Shown here piece by piece: positions 1 through 7,927 of a DNA stretch of 64,000 nt. Numbering within the stretch: position 1 is the first letter of the stretch; the number at the start of each line of letters is the position of its first letter. The translations under genes and the position numbers were made by a program. Source of the DNA: Bordetella genomosp. 4 (GTDB lineage: Bacteria > Pseudomonadota > Gammaproteobacteria > Burkholderiales > Burkholderiaceae_B); assembly GCF_002261185.1 (NCBI RefSeq), contig NZ_NEVQ01000013.1:434001-498000 (forward strand), in the 5' to 3' direction. The notes under the pieces are model-generated. The model did not search any database. It was not told where the DNA came from and saw nothing but the letters and a program-made list of their open reading frames with translations.

Positions 1-1450
1 TGACGGACACGTCCAGATCGGCGAAAAAAGTCATCGCCAAGGTACGCGGGATCGGCGTGGCGCTCATATTGAGCTGATGCGGGATCGTGGGAATCTGTTC
101 TGCTTGGTCAGGCGCGACCTCGCCTTTGCGCGTCAAGGCCAATCGCTGACCTACGCCAAAGCGATGCTGCTCATCCACAATAGACAGGCCTAGACGCTGA
201 AACTCGACATGGTCCTGTATCAGCGCCTGTGTGCCGACCAACAGCTGAATGCTGCCGTCGGCCGCACCGGCAGCGGATTGGCGCCGGGCCTTTGCCGTCT
301 GGCTGCCGCTGAGCCATGCGACGTTCACACCCAACGGCTGCAGCCACGACACCAATTTATGGAAATGCTGTTCAGCCAGGATTTCTGTCGGCGCCATCAA
401 TGCCACCTGTGCGCCGCAGGCAATGGCCTGAGCGGCTGCGACAGCGGCGACCACGGTCTTGCCGCTGCCGACATCGCCCTGCAATAGACGATGCATCGGA
501 TACGGCTGCGCCAGGTCGGCCGAGATTTCCTTGATGACGCGCTGTTGTGCCGCAGTCAGCGTAAATGGCAATGCTCGATACAGGCGCGCCACCAAATCGT
601 CACCAGCGTCGGCCGGGTCGGCCTGTAGAGGCAATGGCACAGCCCGAATGCTGCGCCTCGCCGCGCGCGCTGCGGCCAGCGACAACTGCTGGGCGAGCAA
701 TTCGTCGAATTTGATGCGGTGCCAGGCGGGATGACCGCGTTCGACCAGGTCTTGCTCGGATAAACCTGGCGGTGGCGCATGCAATAGGCGGATGGCGGGC
801 GCAAACGGCATCAGCGCATAACGTTGCAGGGCTTCGTCGGGCAGCGTATCGCTCAAATCGGCCTGATCGAGGGCCTGGGCAATGGCCTTGCGTAACGACG
901 GCTGGGTCAGCCCTTCTGTGCTGGGATAAACCGGGGTCAACGCCTCGGGCAAGGCGGCATCAGCGCTGGTCATGCGCGGATGCACCATCTCGCGGCCAAA
1001 CAGACCGCCACGCACCTCGCCCCGGGCACGCAGCCGGCGGCCCGGCGTCAGTTGTTTTTGCTGGCTCGGATAGAAATTCAGCCAGCGCAATTGCAGTTCG
1101 CCGCTGTCGTCCGCCATCACGGCAGTCAACTGGCGGCGCGGACGAAACAACACCTCGCTACGCAGGATTTCGCCCTCGACCTGCGCAGGCGCACCGGGGC
1201 GCAACGAGCCTATCGGAACAATACGCGTCTCGTCCTCGTAACGCAGCGGCAGGTGCAAGATACAGTCGTTGGGTGTAACGAGGCCGAGGCTATGCAGCTT
1301 GCGCTGCACATCGGTCAGCGACCGGGCCGGGCCCGATTTGGTACCCGATTTCGCTTCGGGTCGCAAGCTGGCCGCGCTATCGGCAGCCGCATCCACGCCG
1401 GCGCGCTTGGGCGCGCCGGTACGATTGCGGGCAGCGGCAGTTGCCGGCAT
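1..1450 (-). CDS. recG: ATP-dependent DNA helicase RecG (partial, C-terminus outside window)
   Basis: RecG is a superfamily-2 helicase that remodels stalled replication forks and branched recombination intermediates. The 483 visible codons start at an ATG at 1450, 20 bases after the ridA stop. They hold the N-terminal OB/wedge region, then Walker A GDVGSGKT near residue 324, a QVALMAPTEILAEQH stretch, the DEQHRFG Walker B box near residue 425 and the MSATPIPRT motif. Family members are about 690 residues, so roughly 200 residues, including helicase domain 2, lie beyond the left edge. The spacing suggests co-transcription with ridA. The N-terminus carries an extra basic, Ala-rich tail of about 30 residues, so a later start is possible. 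Family identity is very secure from the motifs. Confidence 0.95.
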   Translation of the reverse strand, partial: MPATAAARNRTGAPKRAGVDAAADSAASLRPEAKSGTKSGPARSLTDVQRKLHSLGLVTPNDCILHLPLRYEDETRIVPIGSLRPGAPAQVEGEILRSEVLFRPRRQLTAVMADDSGELQLRWLNFYPSQQKQLTPGRRLRARGEVRGGLFGREMVHPRMTSADAALPEALTPVYPSTEGLTQPSLRKAIAQALDQADLSDTLPDEALQRYALMPFAPAIRLLHAPPPGLSEQDLVERGHPAWHRIKFDELLAQQLSLAAARAARRSIRAVPLPLQADPADAGDDLVARLYRALPFTLTAAQQRVIKEISADLAQPYPMHRLLQGDVGSGKTVVAAVAAAQAIACGAQVALMAPTEILAEQHFHKLVSWLQPLGVNVAWLSGSQTAKARRQSAAGAADGSIQLLVGTQALIQDHVEFQRLGLSIVDEQHRFGVGQRLALTRKGEVAPDQAEQIPTIPHQLNMSATPIPRTLAMTFFADLDVSV

Positions 1451-1470
1451 ATGCGAAAAAACCAGGCGCC

Positions 1471-1860
1471 TCAGGCCAGAACCAGAATCGCTTCGACCTC
1501 GAATTGCGCGCCTTTGGGCAAGCTGGCCACACCGACCGTCGAACGGGCCGGGAACGGCTGCGGGATCAATTCGGCCATGATGGCGTTGGCGGCGGTGAAT
1601 TTGTTCAAGTCGGTGAGGAACAAGGTCAATTTGACGATGTCGTTCAGCGTCCCGCCTGCCTCCTGGATGACGGCGGTCATGTTGGCAAAAGCCTGACGCA
1701 CCTGAGCGTCGAAGTTTTCCGATACGAGATCGCCCGTGCCCGGCTCCAGGCCAATCTGGCCGGACAGATAAACCGTCTTGGTACCAGTCACGGCAACGGC
1801 CTGCGAATAAGGACCAACGGCGGCCGGGGCCGCATCGGTATGGATGATTTGCTTGCTCAT
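1471..1860 (-). CDS. ridA: RidA family enamine/imine deaminase
   Basis: RidA hydrolyses reactive 2-aminoacrylate-type enamines/imines released by PLP enzymes, protecting cytosolic enzymes. The 129-residue length is typical for the trimeric YjgF/YER057c/UK114 family. The catalytic-site arginine is in FPARSTVGV (Arg106), and the family signature LPKGAQFEVEAI closes the protein. The gene lies directly upstream of recG with a 20-base gap, an arrangement common in betaproteobacteria. Its presence fits with the diaminopropionate ammonia-lyase elsewhere in the window, an enzyme class that generates aminoacrylate, although that functional link is inference. No unusual features. Confidence 0.95.
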   Translation of the reverse strand: MSKQIIHTDAAPAAVGPYSQAVAVTGTKTVYLSGQIGLEPGTGDLVSENFDAQVRQAFANMTAVIQEAGGTLNDIVKLTLFLTDLNKFTAANAIMAELIPQPFPARSTVGVASLPKGAQFEVEAILVLA

Positions 1861-2027
1861 AAGCCGAATCCTTGAAGAATAATCGATCGTAATACTGGAC
1901 TATTGAAGTTTAAACGGCAATAGGTATTTGCGAAAGCGAGGCGGGATGCTTTGAGCCGCCTGGCTGACTCGGACATTGTCGACAGCTATATGACAAGAAT
2001 AGAGGCGTTCGCCGCTTTTTGGCTAAT

Positions 2028-2942
2028 TCAGCCTGATTCAGCCGAAATCGATATTCCAATGCGCTGACGGTGCTCTCGCAGCAAGTCATACAGGGTCTGC
2101 GCGGCGACCGACAACGCGCGGCCTTCGCGGCGCACCAAATACAGAGGCCGTGTGAGGGGTTTGCCTGCCAGGGGTTTGATCACCAGCTCGTCCCGCCGGA
2201 AATGAAACAGCGTCATAGCCGGCACGACGCTGATACCCATACCGGCCAGGACGAGCCCGGTCACGGTAGCCAAGTGCTCGACTTCGAGCAATGACTGCGG
2301 TGAGGCCGGGCCCAAGGCCTCGTCGAGATACCGGCGCACGCTGCTGCCTCTCGCCAACTGGATCAAAGGCCACCGGATGAGATCGCGCAGACGGACCTGA
2401 TCGCGCGCGGCCAAAGGATGGTCCTTTCGGCAAACGAGAAAAAATCGGTCGGCATGGAGAAACTCGCTTTCCAGGTCTGTCATATCCGCACGCTGCGCCG
2501 CGACGGCAAAATCGGCCGCACCGCTTTGCACCATATCCAGACACGGATCCAAGAGCGCATCGCGCAACTGCAGAGTGACCCCCGGATAGTCCCGATGAAA
2601 GCGCGCCAACAATCCAGGCAGCCACCCCGCCGCCAAAGACGGCAAGGCCGCAATAGTGACGTGTCCGCGTCGCCGCGCAGCATGGTCGCGCAGGTCCTCG
2701 ACGACCAGATCGAACTCGCCTAACAAACGGCGCGCCGAAGCGTCCAGCACCCTGCCCTCTGCGGTGAGCTCGACATTGCGCGTATTGCGGTCGAACAGCC
2801 GCACCCCGGCGGCGTCCTCGAGCGTACGGATCAACGCGCTAAACGCCGGTTGCGTCAGATGGCACCGCTGCGCGGCTCGGGTGAAGTGTTTCTCGTCGGC
2901 CAGCGCGACGAATGCGCGGAGTTGGCGGGTAGATAGATTCAT
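2028..2942 (-). CDS. LysR-family transcriptional regulator, divergent to AtuA-like operon
   Basis: A 304-residue LysR-type regulator with a winged HTH at residues 4-63 (FTRAAQRCHLTQPAFSALIRTLE) and a periplasmic-binding-protein-like effector domain from about residue 92. It is transcribed away from the AtuA-like operon starting at 3062, with a 119-base AT-rich gap; by family habit it probably regulates that operon and itself. OxyR is often near recG in this group, but the peroxide-sensing Cys pair expected in OxyR is absent, so this is not OxyR. Effector unknown. Confidence 0.9.
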   Translation of the reverse strand: MNLSTRQLRAFVALADEKHFTRAAQRCHLTQPAFSALIRTLEDAAGVRLFDRNTRNVELTAEGRVLDASARRLLGEFDLVVEDLRDHAARRRGHVTIAALPSLAAGWLPGLLARFHRDYPGVTLQLRDALLDPCLDMVQSGAADFAVAAQRADMTDLESEFLHADRFFLVCRKDHPLAARDQVRLRDLIRWPLIQLARGSSVRRYLDEALGPASPQSLLEVEHLATVTGLVLAGMGISVVPAMTLFHFRRDELVIKPLAGKPLTRPLYLVRREGRALSVAAQTLYDLLREHRQRIGISISAESG

Positions 2943-3061
2943 AGAAATTTTGGATGAATTGATCTTTTATTTCTATTTCACTTATTAAGCAAGCCTACCT
3001 ATAGTGAGTCGACTTTGCACAGCAAGTGCAGACATGACAAGAATTTGATCGCGAGACAACA
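2943..3061. promoter_or_regulatory. Divergent promoter region between LysR gene and AtuA-like operon
   Basis: This 119-base gap separates two divergent start codons and is clearly richer in A and T than the flanking genes around 2945-3005. It must hold both promoters and, for a LysR system, the activator sites. I see no single convincing T-N11-A palindrome, so no operator is placed. Confidence 0.5.
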
Positions 3062-4417
3062 ATGACAGCAGCGCCTTTTTTGATTGGCTGTGCCACGGGG
3101 TTTTCCGGCGACCGCACGGATGGCGCATTGCCGATCGTACGGTCGCTGGCCGCGCGCGGCGGCGGCACGCTGATTTTCGAGACCTTGGCCGAACGCACAC
3201 TGGCGTTGGCTCAATTGGCGCGCAATGCCAATCCGGACAGCGGCTATGAGCCTTTGCTGGATGATTTGTTGAATCCCATTCTGGCGAGCTGCCTGCAACA
3301 CGATGTGCGCATCGTGAGTAATTTTGGGGCCGCAAATCCGCCGGGCGCCGCGCGCCGTATTGCTGAGCTGGCGCGCGCGCAGGGATTGCCTACGCCGCGA
3401 ATTGCCGTCGTGCACGGCGACGCATTGACCACACGGGAGCAGCACGCGCTGCTGCGCGAGCGCCTGGGGCCGGCTTTCGACGAGATGGACGTCGTCAGCG
3501 CCACGGCCTATCTGGGCGCGAGCGAAATCGCGGCGGCATTGCGCGCAGATGCGCAAATAGTCGTGGCCGGACGCGTGGCAGACCCATCATTGACGCTGGG
3601 GCCTGCATTGGCGCATTTCGACTGGGCCGAAGACGACTGGGTACGATTGGGCCGGGCCACAATGGCAGGCCATATGCTCGAATGCGGCACCCAAGTCACG
3701 GGCGGCTATTTTTGCGTGCCGGGACTGAAAGACGTGCCCGACATTCATACAGCAGGCTATCCGATTGCCGAGATCGATGCGGACGGCGGATTCGTGATTA
3801 CCAAACCTGATGGCACCGGAGGCGTCGTAGACGCGCGCACCGTCAAAGAGCAACTGCTTTATGAAGTCCATAACCCCGCAAGCTATTTGACGCCGGATGT
3901 CGTCGCAGACCTGAGCCAGGCCGCCGTTCAAACGATCGGCCCTGATCGCGTAGCCGTCACAGGTATTACCGGACACCCGCGCCCGAATGAATTAAAAGTC
4001 AACGTCTGTCATCGCGGCGGCTGGCTGGCCGAGGCAGAAATTTCCTACGCCGGCGTACAGGCCGAAGCCCGCGCCCGCCTCGCAGCCGATATGGTGCAAA
4101 AACGCCTCGGCTCGGCGTTGAAGGTACGCATGGACTTGATTGGCGTCGTCAGCATTCTGGGTGACGACAACGGCGGCATGCTGCGGGCGCAGGCACCCGG
4201 AAACGCGCGCGACGTGCGTCTGCGCTTGGCGGCCGAACACATCGAGGCGAAAACAGCGGAACGCTTGCTGCGCGAAGTGACGGCGCTCTATTGCTGCGGC
4301 CCAGCCGGCGGTGGTGGCGTACGCACCTCGCTGCGGCCACGATTGAATATGGTGTCCTGCACCATTGCACGAGATGCCGTGGAAAGCGGCTGGACGATGC
4401 TGGAGACCCAACAATGA
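3062..4417 (+). CDS. AtuA family (acyclic terpene utilisation, DUF1446) protein
   Basis: A 451-residue cytosolic protein of the AtuA/DUF1446 family. Members occur in catabolic operons for branched or terpenoid acyl compounds, but the reaction is not settled. Recognisable features are the N-terminal glycine-rich GCATGFSGDR stretch (residues 9-18), the NFGAANPPGAARRI segment and the GTGGVVDARTVKEQLLYEVHNP block near residue 257. Its stop overlaps the next start (ATGA at 4414-4417), so the two products are translationally coupled and probably form one functional unit, since longer family members fuse both parts. First gene of an operon divergent to a LysR regulator. No strong ribosome-binding site is visible; the start is chosen because it opens the conserved domain. 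Confidence 0.85.
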   Translation: MTAAPFLIGCATGFSGDRTDGALPIVRSLAARGGGTLIFETLAERTLALAQLARNANPDSGYEPLLDDLLNPILASCLQHDVRIVSNFGAANPPGAARRIAELARAQGLPTPRIAVVHGDALTTREQHALLRERLGPAFDEMDVVSATAYLGASEIAAALRADAQIVVAGRVADPSLTLGPALAHFDWAEDDWVRLGRATMAGHMLECGTQVTGGYFCVPGLKDVPDIHTAGYPIAEIDADGGFVITKPDGTGGVVDARTVKEQLLYEVHNPASYLTPDVVADLSQAAVQTIGPDRVAVTGITGHPRPNELKVNVCHRGGWLAEAEISYAGVQAEARARLAADMVQKRLGSALKVRMDLIGVVSILGDDNGGMLRAQAPGNARDVRLRLAAEHIEAKTAERLLREVTALYCCGPAGGGGVRTSLRPRLNMVSCTIARDAVESGWTMLETQQ

Positions 4418-4821
4418 CGACGCCCTCGCCTGGCAACTCACCTGCCGCCACCGTATCGGTGCCCCTGTATCGTCTGGCGCACAGCCGCTCTGGCGACAAG
4501 GGCAATATTTCCAATCTCAGTCTGATTGCCTGGGATAAGGAGTGCTACGACGTGCTCGTCGAGCAAGTCACGGATGCGCGCGTGGCGCAATGGTTCGACT
4601 ATCGTCATCCGGCTCGCGTCACACGCTATGAGATTGCGACATTGCAAGCCATGAATTTCGTATTGGAGGGCGTATTGGACGGCGGCGTGAATGATGCATT
4701 GAACCTGGACGCGCATGGCAAGAGCCTGTCGTTTCATCTACTGGATCTGCCAGTCGAAGTGAGCGCGAAACTCGCGCAACGCTTGCCCAACGTGCCAGGC
4801 GACGCTCTGTCGAACGCATGA
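4414..4821 (+). CDS. AtuA-like C-terminal (ferredoxin-fold) domain protein
   Basis: A 135-residue protein that starts at the ATG overlapping the stop of the AtuA-like gene. It matches the small partner domain found at the C-terminus of fused AtuA proteins or as a separate subunit; the core begins YRLAHSRSGDKGNISNLSLIAW (the SGDKGN box is the family hallmark). An open frame continues upstream inside the preceding gene in another frame, but the overlapping ATG is the natural start. Function is unknown beyond association with AtuA-like proteins, presumably as the second half of the same enzyme. Confidence 0.85.
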   Translation: MTTPSPGNSPAATVSVPLYRLAHSRSGDKGNISNLSLIAWDKECYDVLVEQVTDARVAQWFDYRHPARVTRYEIATLQAMNFVLEGVLDGGVNDALNLDAHGKSLSFHLLDLPVEVSAKLAQRLPNVPGDALSNA

Positions 4822-4967
4822 TTTCCGGCGGCGTTCTGACTGAGCGCCGTCTTTAGCCCGCCCGCGGTTGTCTATGGCGACGCCAGGTTGTCTGGATAGC
4901 CCTCGTTTTCCGCAGCAATACACCGTTCACGGCAATACCTTTAACACAACAACACACGGAGACTACG

Positions 4968-5930
4968 ATGCACCTGACCCCTTTACGCATGATTGCCGCG
5001 CTATGCACTGCCCTGCCCTTGTCCGTCGCGGCACAGAATTTTCCGAATAAGCCGATCACATTCATCGTGCCCTTTGCTGCCGGCAGCGCCACCGACCAGA
5101 TCGGCCGCGCCATCGGCCAAGGCGTCTCCGAACAAACCGGACAGTCCGTCGTCATCGAAAACAGAGCTGGCGCCAGCGCAATCATCGGCGCGCAGACCGC
5201 CGCCCGGGCGCCCGCCGATGGCTATACGGTATTGATCACCACCAACACCACGCACGCCGCAAACGAACATCTGTACAAAAGCCTGCCCTACGATCCGGTC
5301 AAGGATTTCTCGCCGGTCACCTTGCTTGGCAAAGGCGGCCAGATCATGGTGATCAACCCCTCGTCTTCGGCAAAAACCGTGAGCGATTTTCTCGCCCTTG
5401 CCAAGCAATCGCCCGGCAAGCTGAGTTTCGGCAGCGGCAGCTCCAGCAGCCGCATCGCCGGCGAGTTGCTGCAGCAGATGGCTGGCATCAAATTGCTGCA
5501 CGTGCCCTACAAGAGCAATCCGCTGGCGGTCACCGATTTGCTGGGCGGCCAGATCGACATGATGATCACGGACACGGCTACTGGCTTGCCCCAAGTCGCC
5601 TCGGACAAGCTGCGCGCCCTAGGTTTTACCGGTAGCCAGCGCTCGCCGCTCGCTCCTGATCTGCCCACCATCGCTGAAGCCGGCGTTCCGGGATATGAAA
5701 TGGGTTATTGGTTCGCCGCGTACGTGCCAGACGGTACGCCAGACGAGATCGTCACCAAACTGCACGATCTGCTGACCAAGGCCACAGAAAGCCAAGCCGC
5801 CAAACACTTCTATGAATCCACCGGCACCGCGCCGGCCACATCGACACCGAAAGAACTCGCTGACTTTCAACGCAGCGAGTCAGAAAAATGGGGCGATATC
5901 ATCCGCAAGGCGGGTATTACGCCGGAATGA
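4968..5930 (+). CDS. Bug-family tripartite tricarboxylate transporter substrate-binding protein
   Basis: A 320-residue periplasmic receptor. An N-terminal signal peptide (MHLTPLRMIAALCTALPLSVAA, probable cleavage near residue 22) is followed by the Bug-family opening FPNKPITFIVPFAAGSATDQIGR and later PYDPVKDFSPVTLLGK and the LHVPYKSNPLAVTDLLGGQIDMM block. Bug receptors bind small carboxylates or other solutes; many stand alone without membrane subunits, as here. It lies 146 bases after the AtuA-like pair on the same strand, with a good GGAG site before the ATG, so it may deliver that operon's substrate. The ligand cannot be read from sequence. Confidence 0.93.
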   Translation: MHLTPLRMIAALCTALPLSVAAQNFPNKPITFIVPFAAGSATDQIGRAIGQGVSEQTGQSVVIENRAGASAIIGAQTAARAPADGYTVLITTNTTHAANEHLYKSLPYDPVKDFSPVTLLGKGGQIMVINPSSSAKTVSDFLALAKQSPGKLSFGSGSSSSRIAGELLQQMAGIKLLHVPYKSNPLAVTDLLGGQIDMMITDTATGLPQVASDKLRALGFTGSQRSPLAPDLPTIAEAGVPGYEMGYWFAAYVPDGTPDEIVTKLHDLLTKATESQAAKHFYESTGTAPATSTPKELADFQRSESEKWGDIIRKAGITPE

Positions 5931-6148
5931 TCGGACGCCCGCTGATTGGCGGCAGTTCCTAGGGCCATATCGCCTCGGCACGGTTGCGTGCGGCGCGATG
6001 TGGCCCACTCCATGTTGTCTGGCCGAGTGTTCTCACGATGGCACAGAGATACATCGCGCAGCGTCTGGTCGACTCAAGCCTCGTATTACAGAAGTGTCCG
6101 ATTTTTCGGGGCGTGGAAAACAGATGGCGGGTGCCTCCTTACAAAATG

Positions 6149-6168
6149 GGACGATATCTTTATCGTCC
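6149..6168 (+). promoter_or_regulatory. Leader hairpin before first ankyrin-like gene
   Basis: A perfect inverted repeat, GGACGATA-TCTT-TATCGTCC, sits 8 bases before the AGGAG ribosome-binding site (6177-6181) of the gene at 6190. The right arm and the bases after it recur before the paralogous gene at 7928 (compare 6162-6179 with 7901-7918). It could be a protein-binding site or an mRNA element. Confidence 0.5.
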
Positions 6169-6189
6169 TTGCCCCCAGGAGCCCCCCGT

Positions 6190-7770
6190 ATGTTCAATGG
6201 ACTCAATTACTCGCAAGAACTGCTGTTCTCGACTGATGCGGACAGTTTTGCTGAAACTCCACATGCACGCGAAATTCAGGCACCCCTGCTGCAAGCCTTG
6301 CGCGAAGACAATCTATCAGAGGCCTTGCATTGCGCCGCGCTAAGAGGCCACACCGAAACAGCGAGACGCCTGCTGGATGCCGGCGCCGATGCATCAAAGG
6401 CCCTGGCACAAGTCGTCGTGGCCGATGAAGCACATACGCCTCAAGCCAGAGCCAACGCTGCAAAGCTGCTGATCTCGCTGGGAGCCCATGTTTCGGACGC
6501 ATTGGATTACGCGACGAAAAGCTCATGCGAAGAGGCGGCGAGCATATTGCTTTTGATGGGCGCCAACGGATCGCGAGCGCTGGCCTCAGCCGCAATATCG
6601 CGCGACACCAACGCGCTAAGGCTCTTGCTCTGGGCGGGCGCAGATGTCATGACGGCACTCATCAGTCTCGCAAAGAATCCCGACGAGAAAGCCCACGGCC
6701 ATGCTGTGCGGCGCTTGATTCTCGAAAACCACAGCAGACATGCGCTCGATTCGTCCGCAAAGCTGCACAGCCAGACAGCCGCCCTGTCAAGGCTGGCAAA
6801 GGACGCTGATACAACGGCCGTGGTGAGATTACGAAAAGCCATCGCCTCCGAGCATCTCGATTGGAGCGAACTGGCCAACAGCGGCAATGTCGCGACCATA
6901 AAATCGCTGATGCCTTCCTCGCTCATGACCTATCCAGAACAGCATCTGCGCCAGCTTTCTCTGGACGGCCATTTTGTGGGAGTCAAAACCCTGATCGCCG
7001 CCGGTGTGCCGGCAAATGCGGCGATGAACGAACTGATCCTTCAGCACCGCAACTGGTCGGATCCCACCTCGTGCGGAGCAATAAAGCTATTGATCGCCGC
7101 AGGGGCAGAATCGTTACCGTTGACAGACGACATCGCAGCAGCGTTCGAAAAACGGAAAACCGAAATAGCGGCTCTCTCAGAGGGTGAGAAAATCATAACC
7201 TTGCTCTCTGCGATAAAGAAAGATGACATAGCAGAGATCGTGATGTTGAGTAGCGGCGTATCAGACGCGAAGGCTGCCTTAAAGTGCCTGCACCAAGCCG
7301 AAGGTCTGAACGACTTAGAAAAAACACTGGGAATATCCAGGTTAATTAACGCAGGCGCGATTTCGTCTCAGACGCTGATCGATCTGGTACGGGACGGCGA
7401 CCTGGATGTCGCAAAGCCTCTGGCTCAGTTTGAGGACATTGCCGGCGATGCGCTTATTACTCTCATTGCAGCAGGAGACCACGATGCATCACGCACACTC
7501 CTTTCCGCCTTGACCGATGGACGGCATGCGCTGACGCAGGCGGCCGAAAATGGCGATGAGGATATGGCGGCAGCATTGATCGCGATAGGCGCAGATGGTC
7601 CTGGCGCTTTGCTGTCGCTGTTGCATGCCGGGTTTCGAGAGGCGGCGGGCCGGTTGATTGCCCTAGGCGTAGACATCCATGCAACGCTCAGGCGTGCCAT
7701 GCGCGAGGATCCATCCTCATACCAGAGCGCCATCAAAGACCTGGCCGAGCTCGGGGCAGCGGTTCAGTGA
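6190..7770 (+). CDS. Ankyrin-like repeat protein, first of a tandem paralogous pair
   Basis: A 526-residue protein made almost entirely of degenerate 30-35-residue helical repeats such as RLLDAGADASKALAQ, KLLISLGAHVSDALDYA and LLLWAGADVMTALISLA. The repeats keep the ankyrin LLxxGAD turn but mostly lack the canonical TPLHxA helix cap. The start at 6190 is chosen for its AGGAG site 8 bases upstream; the frame is open for a further 126 codons, but that stretch looks non-coding. No signal peptide or membrane segment. It is clearly paralogous to the next gene, for example in the AIKLLIAAGA blocks near 7079 and 9120. Ankyrin arrays are protein-binding scaffolds; in bacteria they can be secreted effectors or immunity-type proteins. 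Function unknown. Confidence 0.75.
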   Translation: MFNGLNYSQELLFSTDADSFAETPHAREIQAPLLQALREDNLSEALHCAALRGHTETARRLLDAGADASKALAQVVVADEAHTPQARANAAKLLISLGAHVSDALDYATKSSCEEAASILLLMGANGSRALASAAISRDTNALRLLLWAGADVMTALISLAKNPDEKAHGHAVRRLILENHSRHALDSSAKLHSQTAALSRLAKDADTTAVVRLRKAIASEHLDWSELANSGNVATIKSLMPSSLMTYPEQHLRQLSLDGHFVGVKTLIAAGVPANAAMNELILQHRNWSDPTSCGAIKLLIAAGAESLPLTDDIAAAFEKRKTEIAALSEGEKIITLLSAIKKDDIAEIVMLSSGVSDAKAALKCLHQAEGLNDLEKTLGISRLINAGAISSQTLIDLVRDGDLDVAKPLAQFEDIAGDALITLIAAGDHDASRTLLSALTDGRHALTQAAENGDEDMAAALIAIGADGPGALLSLLHAGFREAAGRLIALGVDIHATLRRAMREDPSSYQSAIKDLAELGAAVQ

Positions 7771-7900
7771 CGACTCAAGCCGCCCTTAGATATATACGTA
7801 TGGAACGACATCAATGAAATTGATACTTACACAACCAAAGCCGCTCAAACCAGAGACATATTAGTTTGTGGCTGGGCGGCGATCCCCATTTCGATGGCCC

Positions 7901-7918
7901 ATCGTATTTTCCCCCAGG
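7901..7918 (+). promoter_or_regulatory. Conserved leader motif before second ankyrin-like gene
   Basis: The 18 bases ATCGTATTTTCCCCCAGG match ATCGTCCTTGCCCCCAGG at 6162-6179 at 15 of 18 positions, at nearly the same distance from the start codon. The preceding bases form CGATGG-C-CCATCG (7892-7904), a small palindrome in the place of the 6149-6168 hairpin. The tandem genes therefore share a leader as well as coding sequence. Confidence 0.5.
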
Positions 7919-7927
7919 GAAGCTCCC

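Noticed and set aside
2028-2942. OxyR as identity of the LysR gene near recG
   Set aside because: OxyR often neighbours recG in relatives, but this protein lacks the peroxide-sensing cysteine pair and the OxyR effector-domain blocks.
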